Notes under the pieces: model-generated
Database searches by the model: none
The model's input: the letters and a program-made list of their open reading frames with translations, nothing else
Told to the model about the DNA's origin: nothing
Made by a program: the position numbers and the translations under genes
Assembly (NCBI GenBank): GCA_903837345.1
Contig: CAILUG010000056.1
Location: forward strand, 1 to 64,000
Direction of reading: 5' to 3'
Source: an uncultured Gammaproteobacteria bacterium
Lineage (GTDB): Bacteria; Pseudomonadota; Gammaproteobacteria; Pseudomonadales; Pseudohongiellaceae
Length of the DNA stretch: 64,000 bases
Shown: positions 52,518-60,936 of the stretch, piece after piece
Position numbering within the stretch: position 1 is the stretch's first letter
Layout of the letters: each line of letters opens with the position of its first letter

Positions 52518-52727
52518 ACATATATCCCCGAAAGTGATGCCCCAACCTGCTCGAAATACAAGACGGCGGTTAAGTGCGGTTAAAAGAAAGAACTGCGTGT
52601 TGCTGATTTAAATTACGACAGCAACAAATTTTTCCTTTAGAAATTTTTTTTACTCGCGAAGAATGAAGCAAGGGATTGTAATGAATGAAGTTTATGGCAG
52701 CGCAGGCAGCGGCAAAAACCGGCCGTA

Positions 52728-52752
52728 GCGGCAAGAAATTGCCGCCTTTTTT
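52728..52752 (+). terminator. Intrinsic terminator-like hairpin upstream of the flagellin
   Basis: GCGGCAA (52728-52734), a GAAA tetraloop, TTGCCGC (52739-52745) and then CTTTTTT form a compact plus-strand terminator. No plus-strand gene ends here. On the minus strand the same hairpin, with TTTTT about 10 nt on, could end the tannase-type gene. The rest of the gene-free stretch 52518-52820 is the flagellin leader and I see nothing else in it. Confidence 0.6.
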
Positions 52753-52820
52753 GCCGCCTTAATTGCCGGTACTTGCCACGTCAGTTGCAGTGGCCGGAAC
52801 ATTGGAATCCAGCTCTGCTG

Positions 52821-54503
52821 TTATTTGCTGTTGAGACAAACTGCAGAACTGCCACCGCCCTTGTCTGCTGTGGCAACAAGAATATTTTTTTGACAACCGG
52901 AGGCAGCACCAGCGGTGTATTTCCCGGCCTGGCAGCTTTCATTGCCTGGCCCGCCCTGCTCGGGCCATGAACACAGCAAACGGGTAGACACCACTGCGTC
53001 ATCCCGGATTTCGACACTGTGCAGATGCACCAGCGGCCGTTGTGTTTCCACCCAATGATCCAGTGCATTCAACATGTCATTGTCGATATCGGGTTGTGGC
53101 GCTTCCAGCGCGGCATTGCCGAATACGGTAGCGCCAGGACCTCCTCCGCAATGGCCCATGCCGGGTACTACAAACAAGCGATAGAACTCATCCACCGCCT
53201 GTGCACCCATCTGCGTTACCACCTTGTCATGGTAGTTGATGGAATCAATCGGGCTCACCGACGGGTCTGCCCAGCCATGGTACACAATCAGTTTGCCGCC
53301 ACGATTGTGGAATTGCGAAAGATCGGGATTGATTGAATCCACCACCGCACCCAATTTCAGGTCAGCCTTGCGGATCTCATCGACAAAATCAAATTTCCAC
53401 ACATCGAACTCGTCGCTGTCATCCACCCAGTATCGCCAGAAATCTCCCCGCGCCGGATTATTGCCGAGAAAGCCGCCCCATCCGTTTTCCGAACCAGGCT
53501 GCAACCCAGGGTAGAGCTGTTCGCCTGTGCGGGGATTGCGCAGGCCCTGATAGATTTTTTCCAGTGCAGTGATTTGCAATCCGGAAAGACACTCCCCGCT
53601 GTTGCCGTCCTTGCAGGCTAGTGCCGCAAAATCCATGGCCGACCATGTGCACTGGCGCGGATCTTCGATCACACCGTCACGGCGTCCGTCCAGCGCATCA
53701 CATTTTTCCATCACGCGATCACGTATCAGTGGCATCTGCTGTTGGGTAACCAATGCCTTGTTGTCACCCGGCAGGTGGTTGGCCTGATAAAGCCACAATG
53801 ATTGTGCGCTCCAGCGAATGCGGTTGTTGGCCGGATCGCCGGCAATGATACCGTCGTAATCGGCCGGATAGCGCTGGGCTTCTGCCAGCCCCTGATGACC
53901 ACCGGTGCTGCAACCATAGTAATAGGAACGTGCAGGAGCCTGTTGCATCAGCGCAACAATCATCTGTTTGGCAGCCACAGTGATCACATGGATGGAGCGT
54001 TCGCCCCAATCACGGATTTTTTCGGGATGACCGCGCCCGAAACTCACATCGCCGCCATTGCGACCCGAGTGACCAGTGTCGCCGCCTACTACAGCATAAC
54101 CGCGACGCAGCGCCATCATCATGTCGTTGTAACTGAGGGCCGGGTTGTAGCCGCCGTTGCCGGTACCTACCAGCTTGCCGTTCCAGGTGCCTGGTGCAGG
54201 CAGCCAGACTTCCATATTTATCTGTGAATCTTCACCGGCTGAAGCAACGGCCTTTACCCTGCACACACGCTGCAGTGTTGCTTCCGGCACATCGCCTGGC
54301 GGCGGCAAATCCTCGGGCCACTGCCCGGGGGTGATCACGTCGATGGTTTGCAGTTGCAAGCTCTGGCCAAGCAAGGATGCAAGCGCATCGGCCTGGCAAA
54401 AATGGTCTGGCGCCTGCGCCAACTGCTGGGCTCGCGCTGCACTTAGCCACAACAGCAAGGCAACAACGAACAGCGGGCAACGTGATGGATGTCTGGTTTT
54501 CAT
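52821..54503 (-). CDS. Exported tannase / feruloyl esterase-family protein
   Basis: The protein has 560 residues with a signal peptide (PLFVVALLLWLSAARAQ). The nucleophile motif is GCSTGGHQG, as in the tannase/feruloyl esterase family, with an Asp after YHGWADPSVSP and His in VPGMGHCGGGPG. Several Cys pairs occur, one next to the nucleophile as in the family's known disulfide (GCSTG, and C in MGHCGGG). It would cut aromatic esters such as feruloyl or galloyl groups from plant material outside the cytoplasm. It is transcribed alone. Confidence 0.9.
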   Translation of the reverse strand: MKTRHPSRCPLFVVALLLWLSAARAQQLAQAPDHFCQADALASLLGQSLQLQTIDVITPGQWPEDLPPPGDVPEATLQRVCRVKAVASAGEDSQINMEVWLPAPGTWNGKLVGTGNGGYNPALSYNDMMMALRRGYAVVGGDTGHSGRNGGDVSFGRGHPEKIRDWGERSIHVITVAAKQMIVALMQQAPARSYYYGCSTGGHQGLAEAQRYPADYDGIIAGDPANNRIRWSAQSLWLYQANHLPGDNKALVTQQQMPLIRDRVMEKCDALDGRRDGVIEDPRQCTWSAMDFAALACKDGNSGECLSGLQITALEKIYQGLRNPRTGEQLYPGLQPGSENGWGGFLGNNPARGDFWRYWVDDSDEFDVWKFDFVDEIRKADLKLGAVVDSINPDLSQFHNRGGKLIVYHGWADPSVSPIDSINYHDKVVTQMGAQAVDEFYRLFVVPGMGHCGGGPGATVFGNAALEAPQPDIDNDMLNALDHWVETQRPLVHLHSVEIRDDAVVSTRLLCSWPEQGGPGNESCQAGKYTAGAASGCQKNILVATADKGGGSSAVCLNSK

Positions 54504-54729
54504 GCCTCTACCTCTGACCAGATTGACCGGGATTGTGCAAATGCACTTTCATGGAAGAGTGGGTACCAGGCTCAAGACTGCATCGAGTTTACTCATGCTT
54601 TGTCGTGTGCGTCCAATAATCCCTGATTCATGTTCTGTTAATTGTCGAACCTGCAGAATGCAGGCATCAACCAGCCGGGGCCTTGATATTTGTACAGGGC
54701 ATACCGGTTCAGGGTTTGCTTCCCCTCTT
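54504..54729 (+). other. Gene-free stretch; candidate small RNA ending at a terminator
   Basis: This stretch has no convincing coding frame. It contains a small hairpin, CCTGCA/TGCAGG (around 54650-54664), and leads directly into a strong plus-strand terminator at 54730. No plus-strand gene lies upstream to be terminated, so a short non-coding RNA is possible. I found no clear promoter, and the 5' end is unknown. Confidence 0.35.
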
Positions 54730-54756
54730 GGCCGGGGTCATCCCGGCCTTTTTTTT
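54730..54756 (+). terminator. Orphan intrinsic terminator
   Basis: GGCCGGG (54730-54736) pairs with CCCGGCC (54742-54748), followed by eight T. The T-run is on the plus strand only. Both flanking genes are read on the minus strand. Confidence 0.85.
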
Positions 54757-54812
54757 GTTTGCCACTGCAGCCAGGACACGCAGGTATAACATCAGAAGCA
54801 GCGGTTCTTGTA

Positions 54813-55727
54813 CTATTTCCGGACGGCTTTCGGCAAGATGCCTTGCAGACGTTTCGAGATCACGCGCCGCCACCAGACAATGACACCACTTACCAGGATC
54901 AGCGTCGGCAGGAAACTGGCGATGATCCAGGCCCAGCGTGTTACTGCAGTTTGTCCGAAGCGTGCGAAATGCACAGCCCGGAAAAACCGTAACCAGCTGG
55001 TGGGACGATGACCATCGGTCAGATCGTCATCAAGCCAGTCAACGATGTGATCGACCAATACCGGAAAACCCAGCTGGAATCCCGACACACCCCACGCCAG
55101 CATCAACAACAATGCCCAGAATCCGAGAAAGGTGTGCAGTTGCCAGATGAGGCCGCGCTTGCTGTTGGGCAGGATCAGCAAACCTTCATACCAGCGTGAG
55201 CGGCCTTGCCACCACAGAATCAGCCCGGTGAAACTCATCAGGATGAACAACAAACCACCCACGCCATTCACCTTGCGGCCGTTGCGTCCCAGCAACAGTT
55301 CAGAGTGCGTATCAGCGAGCCACTCAACTGCCTTGACCGGCCACGGATTGGTAATGCCAAGGTCTTCGCCGGTGAACTGGTTGAAGTAGTGTGAATAAAT
55401 CTTGCCGTCCTTGTTCAGCACCACATAAGTGGCCTGGTTTCGCTCCGCCGAGGGGAAGGTGAAACCAATTTCATAGCCGGCATAAACCTCGGCCATTCTT
55501 TGGGCAGCCTCGGCATCCGTCAGCATCACAGCCCCGGCAGGCGGATTTATGTGCTTGGGCTCGAACCAGCCATAGAACTGCGATTTCAGCAGCAGCGCAC
55601 TGCCGCTGAGACTGATCAGCAGCACATAGAGTCCCAGGCCTATGCCCAGCCACAGATGTATCTGGAACAGCAGTTTTCTGAACCAGTGTGTTTGCGGCGC
55701 CAGCAGCCAGCGTTGCCAATTGTTCAT
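54813..55727 (-). CDS. PepSY-associated membrane protein
   Basis: The protein has 304 residues and four membrane helices. HLWLGIGLGLYVLLISLSGSALLLK is the first helix of the PepSY_TM family, followed by a PepSY-like outside domain (residues about 60-150) and the paired helices GGLLFILMSFTGLILWW and TFLGFWALLLMLAWGVSGF. Conserved His residues (IHLWLG, ADTHSELLLG, QLHTFLGFW) may bind heme or metal. Relatives are encoded with TonB-dependent siderophore receptors and are thought to reduce ferric iron. No receptor is present here. Confidence 0.87.
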   Translation of the reverse strand: MNNWQRWLLAPQTHWFRKLLFQIHLWLGIGLGLYVLLISLSGSALLLKSQFYGWFEPKHINPPAGAVMLTDAEAAQRMAEVYAGYEIGFTFPSAERNQATYVVLNKDGKIYSHYFNQFTGEDLGITNPWPVKAVEWLADTHSELLLGRNGRKVNGVGGLLFILMSFTGLILWWQGRSRWYEGLLILPNSKRGLIWQLHTFLGFWALLLMLAWGVSGFQLGFPVLVDHIVDWLDDDLTDGHRPTSWLRFFRAVHFARFGQTAVTRWAWIIASFLPTLILVSGVIVWWRRVISKRLQGILPKAVRK

Positions 55728-56050
55728 CAGGAGTCATGCCAGTTATGCATCAGCGGCAAGTGTGAAGAAAACGGCGGACAAAGCCAACCCTCATCCTGTT
55801 GCAACCGCTTGCACTCAGGTGAGAGTATCGGGGAAAAACAACAACAGCCTCTCCACATGCAAACGCCCACATTCCCTGCAAAACGCGCCTCCGGCACGTC
55901 CCGCCACCGGCTCCTGCCCAACAGCCTTGCCACCCTTGCCGGCTACACCTTCCTGCATGATCTGCAGATGACCCAGGCAAAATACCGCTCAATTTTCTGC
56001 TGTATTGGTCGTTGTACCATTTGGTATTCCAAAGGTTGTGACAGATCCGC
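55728..56050. other. Gene-free stretch between divergent genes
   Basis: This 323-nt region separates the PepSY membrane protein (minus) and the hybrid kinase (plus) and must hold both promoters. I see no clear -10/-35 pair, repeat, RNA or coding frame with a believable start in it. Confidence 0.6.
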
Positions 56051-58969
56051 ATGGTTTTAGAATTCCTGCAACAGAATACCGATTTCATTGCCTTCGTCAG
56101 CGGCGGCCTCTGGGCCCTTGTGGGGAGCAGTTGCCTCGGTCTGTCCCGATTGAATGGCAACCAAAGCTGGCGCTGGCTTGGGCTGGCAGCGTTCCTGCAG
56201 GCCTTGTATTGCTGGGCCGAAATCGGCCGCTATAGTGCAAATTCTGCAGCGTTATTCAATGTGCTCTCCCCGCTCCTGCTGTCTCTGTCGCTGCTGGGCT
56301 TGCTGGAGTTTGCCCGCCGCGCATGGCAGGAATCCGGCAGAAACAAAATCAGCGTCTGGCTGCATGGTCCGGCCCTGGTGCTGGCTGTGGCCGGCAGCCT
56401 TGCAGCGCATGACCAGGAAAAATGGATCTGGTCTGGTCAGGGGGTGATCGCCACCACGCTGGCCGTTTGCAGTCTGGTGGCGCAGGCGCGCAAACAAACA
56501 TTCAAAGCCGACGCATGGGCCCACATTGGATTGGCAAGCGCTCTGGTTGGCTGCAATCTGGCAGCCGTGCTGTTTGCCATTCCGTTGCTGCGGACTGATC
56601 CCGCACACCCCGGGGAAATCAAACCGCTGCTGGCAATGCCGACTCTGATCCTGCCATTTGTGCTGGCGGCCATGGTATTCACCGAAATCGTATTCAATCG
56701 CAGCCATATCAGGGCCATGTCATATGTCGACAGGACCGACCTCCGCTTTCGCCTGCTCACACAAGTGGTGACCATGTCGTTTGTAATGTTGTTGACCTGG
56801 ATTGCGGTGCAAAAGACCGGCGAACATCGTGACGCCGGGATGCGTCAGGATGTGCAAACCCGGGCAGAGCTGGTAGCCGGCGCCATGAGCAACCACGATT
56901 ATGGTCTGCTGGACTGGAGTGAACGTGATCTGCAGAATCCGGCCTATCAGCGTCTCAAATCCCTGATGATGTCGCTGGTGAAAGCCAACCACGATCTCCG
57001 CTTTGTGTTGCTGGCCGGCTATCGCAATGGCAAGAGCCTGTTCGTGGTGGATTCAGAATCGCCTGAATCGAAGGATTATTCCCCGCCCGGGCAGGCCTAT
57101 GACGAAGCTGATCCCGAATACCTTGCCGGCATGGCATCCCGCCAACCTTTTGTGATGGGACCGGCAATCGACCGCTGGGGCACCTGGATCATTGCCTCAG
57201 TACCTTTGCCGGATCTTGCAGGCACAGGAGCAACCAATATTGAACTGGATATTTCTGCACAAAACTGGTCCAACCAGATCCGGGAAGCCAGGGCTCCAAT
57301 CCTGCTGATTGCGCTGTTGGTTGCCCAGTTACTGGTTTTCTATTCCCATTCCCATGCCAGGGACCTGGAATCCCGGGCTCGCCTGGTAGCGGCCAAGGAG
57401 ACGGCAGAGGCTGCCACCAGAACCAAAGGTGAATTTCTTGCCGTTATGAGCCATGAAATCCGTACGCCGCTGGGGGGCGTGATCGGCATGCTGGAACTGT
57501 TGCGCAATCGTCCGAATTCCCCCGACAGCAGCCGCTACATCAAGTTGGCGCTCGGGAGTGCAGAAACATTGCTGCACATACTCAATGACATTCTGGATGC
57601 GGCGAAAGTGGAATCCGGCATGCTGGTGATTGAACATATCCCTTTTGCTTTCATTGAAGAAATTACTTATGTGCTGGAGGCAATGCGCTCGCGTGCCGAG
57701 TCAAAAGGCATCGCATTTAAATGGACTTTTCCGGAAGGTATTCCACCAGTGGTCATTGGTGATCCGACCCGTGTGAAACAGGTACTTGCCAATCTTTTGA
57801 GCAATGCCATCAAGTTCACCGAGCAAGGAAGTGTCACTGTCTCATTCACCGTTGCCAGCCACGACCTCAACCAGACCAGCATCCGCATCAGTGTGGTTGA
57901 TACCGGCATTGGCATTCCGAAAGATGTGCTGCCCAAGCTGTTCGAGAAATTTGTGCAGGCCGATGCTTCCACCACCCGCAAATTCGGAGGCACCGGACTT
58001 GGACTCACCATCCTGGTCGGGATGGTAGAACGCATGTCCGGCACAGTCGCAGTGCAGAGTGAGTTTGGCAGCGGTACCAGGTTCGATGTAACCATACCTT
58101 TCCAGGTTGCTGAAAAGTCCGCGCTCCATGCTGAAACCGGCGACGCAACCAGCAGGGAAGCCTTGCATTCACTGCATGGTCTTCGTCTGCTCTGTGCCGA
58201 GGATGATCTGGTCAACCGGGAGTATCTGCAAGGTCTTGTTCAAGAACTGGGACTCACAGCCAGGTTTGTTGAAAACGGCCTGGAAGCTGTGGACTTGCTG
58301 GGTCAGCAACATTTCGATGCAGTGCTGATGGATAACCGCATGCCGGTGATGGACGGTTTCCAGGCGACCCGGGGCATTCGCAACGGGACCGGCAGGGTGC
58401 TTGATCCGGACATCTACATCATTGCTGTTACCGCAAATTCGTCTTCAGCCTATCGCGAGGAATGTCTTGCAGCCGGCATGAATGATTTTCTCACCAAGCC
58501 ATTGCGACGCCTGGATCTGGCGGCTGCACTGGCGCGGGTGCCACGCACAAAACGTGCAATCGATGACCAGCAGGATGCCGAGGCACAGCCACCGCAAGGC
58601 ATGACAGAAGCCGAGTTGATGGCGATTTTCGATCAGGATGAACCGCCGGCAGACAACACGCAAAACCATAAATTTGTTGCGCCACCCCAACTGATACGGA
58701 TGTACCTGATGCAGACGCCCCTGAGAATCCGGGAAATGCGCAGTGCGCTGGCGTCAGGTGATTGGTCATTGCTGGGGCGTGCAGCCCATACACTCAAAGG
58801 CAATTCCAGTTATGTTGATGCTGATGACCTGGGTCAGCTGGGCGCGGCTATCGAGCGACTGGTAGATGAAGGAAATATCGGGGAAATCGGTGTGCTGATA
58901 GATGCATTAGAAACAAGATTTGCTGAAATGGAACCCGGCATGTTGGCCGGTATCCGGGATGACGTTTGA
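56051..58969 (+). CDS. Hybrid histidine kinase with receiver and Hpt domains
   Basis: The protein has 972 residues. About seven membrane helices (10-230) are followed by another helix, a periplasmic sensor domain (about 255-410) and a further helix (PILLIALLVAQLLVFY). Then come a coiled coil, HisKA with His468 (MSHEIRTPLGG), HATPase (NLLSNAIKFTE, GGTGLGLTILV), a receiver with Asp761 (LMDNRMPVMDG) and an Hpt domain with His913 (AAHTLKGNSSYVDA). All four phosphorelay residues are in one chain (His-Asp-His), ready to pass phosphate to a response regulator. The two-receiver protein that follows directly is the likely target. Confidence 0.93.
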   Translation: MVLEFLQQNTDFIAFVSGGLWALVGSSCLGLSRLNGNQSWRWLGLAAFLQALYCWAEIGRYSANSAALFNVLSPLLLSLSLLGLLEFARRAWQESGRNKISVWLHGPALVLAVAGSLAAHDQEKWIWSGQGVIATTLAVCSLVAQARKQTFKADAWAHIGLASALVGCNLAAVLFAIPLLRTDPAHPGEIKPLLAMPTLILPFVLAAMVFTEIVFNRSHIRAMSYVDRTDLRFRLLTQVVTMSFVMLLTWIAVQKTGEHRDAGMRQDVQTRAELVAGAMSNHDYGLLDWSERDLQNPAYQRLKSLMMSLVKANHDLRFVLLAGYRNGKSLFVVDSESPESKDYSPPGQAYDEADPEYLAGMASRQPFVMGPAIDRWGTWIIASVPLPDLAGTGATNIELDISAQNWSNQIREARAPILLIALLVAQLLVFYSHSHARDLESRARLVAAKETAEAATRTKGEFLAVMSHEIRTPLGGVIGMLELLRNRPNSPDSSRYIKLALGSAETLLHILNDILDAAKVESGMLVIEHIPFAFIEEITYVLEAMRSRAESKGIAFKWTFPEGIPPVVIGDPTRVKQVLANLLSNAIKFTEQGSVTVSFTVASHDLNQTSIRISVVDTGIGIPKDVLPKLFEKFVQADASTTRKFGGTGLGLTILVGMVERMSGTVAVQSEFGSGTRFDVTIPFQVAEKSALHAETGDATSREALHSLHGLRLLCAEDDLVNREYLQGLVQELGLTARFVENGLEAVDLLGQQHFDAVLMDNRMPVMDGFQATRGIRNGTGRVLDPDIYIIAVTANSSSAYREECLAAGMNDFLTKPLRRLDLAAALARVPRTKRAIDDQQDAEAQPPQGMTEAELMAIFDQDEPPADNTQNHKFVAPPQLIRMYLMQTPLRIREMRSALASGDWSLLGRAAHTLKGNSSYVDADDLGQLGAAIERLVDEGNIGEIGVLIDALETRFAEMEPGMLAGIRDDV

Positions 58970-59740
58970 ATGAAGATGCTGTTGATAGACGATGATGCAG
59001 TTTCGAGGGCTGCCTTGATCGGGATTTTCGGGCCTCCTGCCGGTTGGGAAGTTGTGGAAGCCGAAGATGGCAAACAGGGCCTTGAATTGCTGCTCAAAGG
59101 CCTGAAGCCGGAATTTTGTGTAGTGGATCTGATGATGCCCGTCATGAGCGGTCTGGAGTTTTTGCAGGAGGTCCGCAAGGATCCCTATCTGCAGCCCCTG
59201 AAAGTGATAGTGACCTCTTCCACACGCGACCGTGCGACCATCATGAGTATCGCCAAACTGCATGTGTCCGGCTACCTGCTGAAACCCTACGACGCTGCCA
59301 AAGCCAAAGCAAGCCTGCAGGAATTGATGAATGCGGGTCCTGTCGTTGACAACTTCATAAAAAAAACCGCAAAACACACGCTGCTTGCTGTTGATGACGA
59401 CCCGGTAATGCGGGAAGCAATCGCTTCCATGATGTCGTTCGCATCAGGATGGGAGGTGAAATTTGCCGTGGATGGCAATGATGCCTTCGACTGCCTTTAT
59501 GCCGGCCTGCGACCCGACCTGATTCTTACCGATTTGAACATGGCGAATGTTGACGGCGTGGCTCTCATCAAGCGTATTCGCAAGGACAGGAATTTCGAAC
59601 ATGTGAAAGTAGCTGTGATCACTGGCGCCACTGGTCGGGACGATGCCCACGAGCTGGCCGCACTCAATCTCTATGCCTTCATGCAGAAACCGATGGATTC
59701 CACCAGGCTCTCCAACCTGCTCAGAGGCATTTCCGACTAG
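58970..59740 (+). CDS. Double-receiver response regulator without output domain
   Basis: The protein has 256 residues and two receiver domains in tandem. The first has Asp53 (VVDLMMPVMSG) and the second Asp188 (LTDLNMANVDG); the conserved Lys follow in LLKPYD and MQKPMD. No DNA-binding or enzymatic output domain is present, so it may pass phosphate on, act as a phosphate sink, or bind a protein. Its ATG follows the kinase stop with no gap, so the two are translationally linked and surely partners. Confidence 0.92.
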   Translation: MKMLLIDDDAVSRAALIGIFGPPAGWEVVEAEDGKQGLELLLKGLKPEFCVVDLMMPVMSGLEFLQEVRKDPYLQPLKVIVTSSTRDRATIMSIAKLHVSGYLLKPYDAAKAKASLQELMNAGPVVDNFIKKTAKHTLLAVDDDPVMREAIASMMSFASGWEVKFAVDGNDAFDCLYAGLRPDLILTDLNMANVDGVALIKRIRKDRNFEHVKVAVITGATGRDDAHELAALNLYAFMQKPMDSTRLSNLLRGISD

Positions 59741-60645
59741 CGATTCAGGAAGGTGTACCCCAGTGCGGCCAGTTTGCGTTTGCTGGCCATGGCCAGTTCA
59801 GTCACTCCCTCGACAGAGCCGTCCTGGGACTGCGCGGGATTGAGCTCAACCATCAGCATGAAGTCCTGCCTGGATTTCTCCAGCGCTTCAATGACCCCTT
59901 GCATGTCGACACGACCTTTCCCTACCGGACAGTACCCGTCGTGCTTTTTGCCGCCATCGAAATCCTTGAGATGCACATGCGCGATGACCGGCAGGAAATC
60001 TTTCACCACTTGCACCGGGTCCATGCCGGCACTTTGCAGTTCGCCGGTGTCGGGGCAAAATTTAATATAAGAGGAATTCACCCGATCCATCACAGCGTAG
60101 ATTTCATCTTTCGTCATGATGCAGGAGCCTGTGTGCTGGTGCAGCGCGGCGGTGATACCGATGTCATGCAGCGCTTCACCCATGGCATTGAGTGAATCGA
60201 CAATGGTGCTGCGTTGTTTGCTGAAATCAAAACTGTGGCGGTCGACATTGTCCGGGCCTATCACCGCAATCTTGCCACCGTACTGTTTGATCAGCTGGCC
60301 CCACCGCAAAAGTTTGCTGATTTCATCCTTGCGCTGGCCGGCATTGGTGAGCACCAGCGGGCAATAGGCGGCAGTCAGCGGCAGTTTGGCCTTGGCCAGA
60401 TCCTGGGCCAGCCCACCACGACTGTCCCAAAATTCAAGCACCGAACCAAACGACTCGAAGCCGTGAAAACCGAGACTGCCTACCGCTGCAATTGCCTGTG
60501 GCACATTCTGGGGGGCATAGCCCCAGGTGATGCCGCTATGGCCAACCGTGTGTTTGCGGGATGGAGCAGCTGCGAAAACCGGCAGGCTGGAAGCCAGGAC
60601 GGCACCGATTCCGGTTTTGAGAAACTCCCTGCGTTTGAGAAGCAT
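59737..60645 (-). CDS. Tat-exported TIM-barrel protein (sugar-phosphate isomerase/epimerase family)
   Basis: The protein has 302 residues. The Tat signal is KRREFLKTGIGAVLASSLPVF. The barrel resembles AP-endonuclease-2-like xylose isomerase/epimerase proteins (GFHGFESFG, AALHQHTGSC, IKFCPDTGELQSAGMDP, AHVHLKDFDGG, MVELNPAQSQDG). Metal-binding His, Asp and Glu residues appear in place. An exported member is common in bacteria that degrade plant polymers, but its substrate is unknown. It converges on the double-receiver gene (4-nt overlap) and is divergent from the PQQ dehydrogenase. Confidence 0.85.
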   Translation of the reverse strand: MLLKRREFLKTGIGAVLASSLPVFAAAPSRKHTVGHSGITWGYAPQNVPQAIAAVGSLGFHGFESFGSVLEFWDSRGGLAQDLAKAKLPLTAAYCPLVLTNAGQRKDEISKLLRWGQLIKQYGGKIAVIGPDNVDRHSFDFSKQRSTIVDSLNAMGEALHDIGITAALHQHTGSCIMTKDEIYAVMDRVNSSYIKFCPDTGELQSAGMDPVQVVKDFLPVIAHVHLKDFDGGKKHDGYCPVGKGRVDMQGVIEALEKSRQDFMLMVELNPAQSQDGSVEGVTELAMASKRKLAALGYTFLNR

Positions 60646-60936
60646 AAGCTGAAGGCCCGGTTTATTGCGCCAAGGAGAATACTACATAACCACCTGCCCC
60701 CAAAGGCAAGTGGCGTGGCGGAATTCACTACCGGACATTGGCGGCCATCGATCACATACAATGCCTGGCATTCCACGCTACGCGCTGGTTGTCACGATAC
60801 GTTGACAACAACTGGTAATACCTTGGCCTGTTCCAGGGTGGCAGCGTCACTGCTGGCAGGTATTGGCTATTGCCAGCACCCGCTTGAAAATGACACATTA
60901 GCCCATTAACGGGTTGATTAGTCAGGCGGGAAAGTC

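Noticed and set aside
52518-52820. A sigma-54 or sigma-28 promoter for the flagellin
   Set aside because: GG and GC pairs occur in the TTGCCG-rich stretch but not at the exact 10-nt spacing, and no TAAA...GCCGATAA-like box is present.
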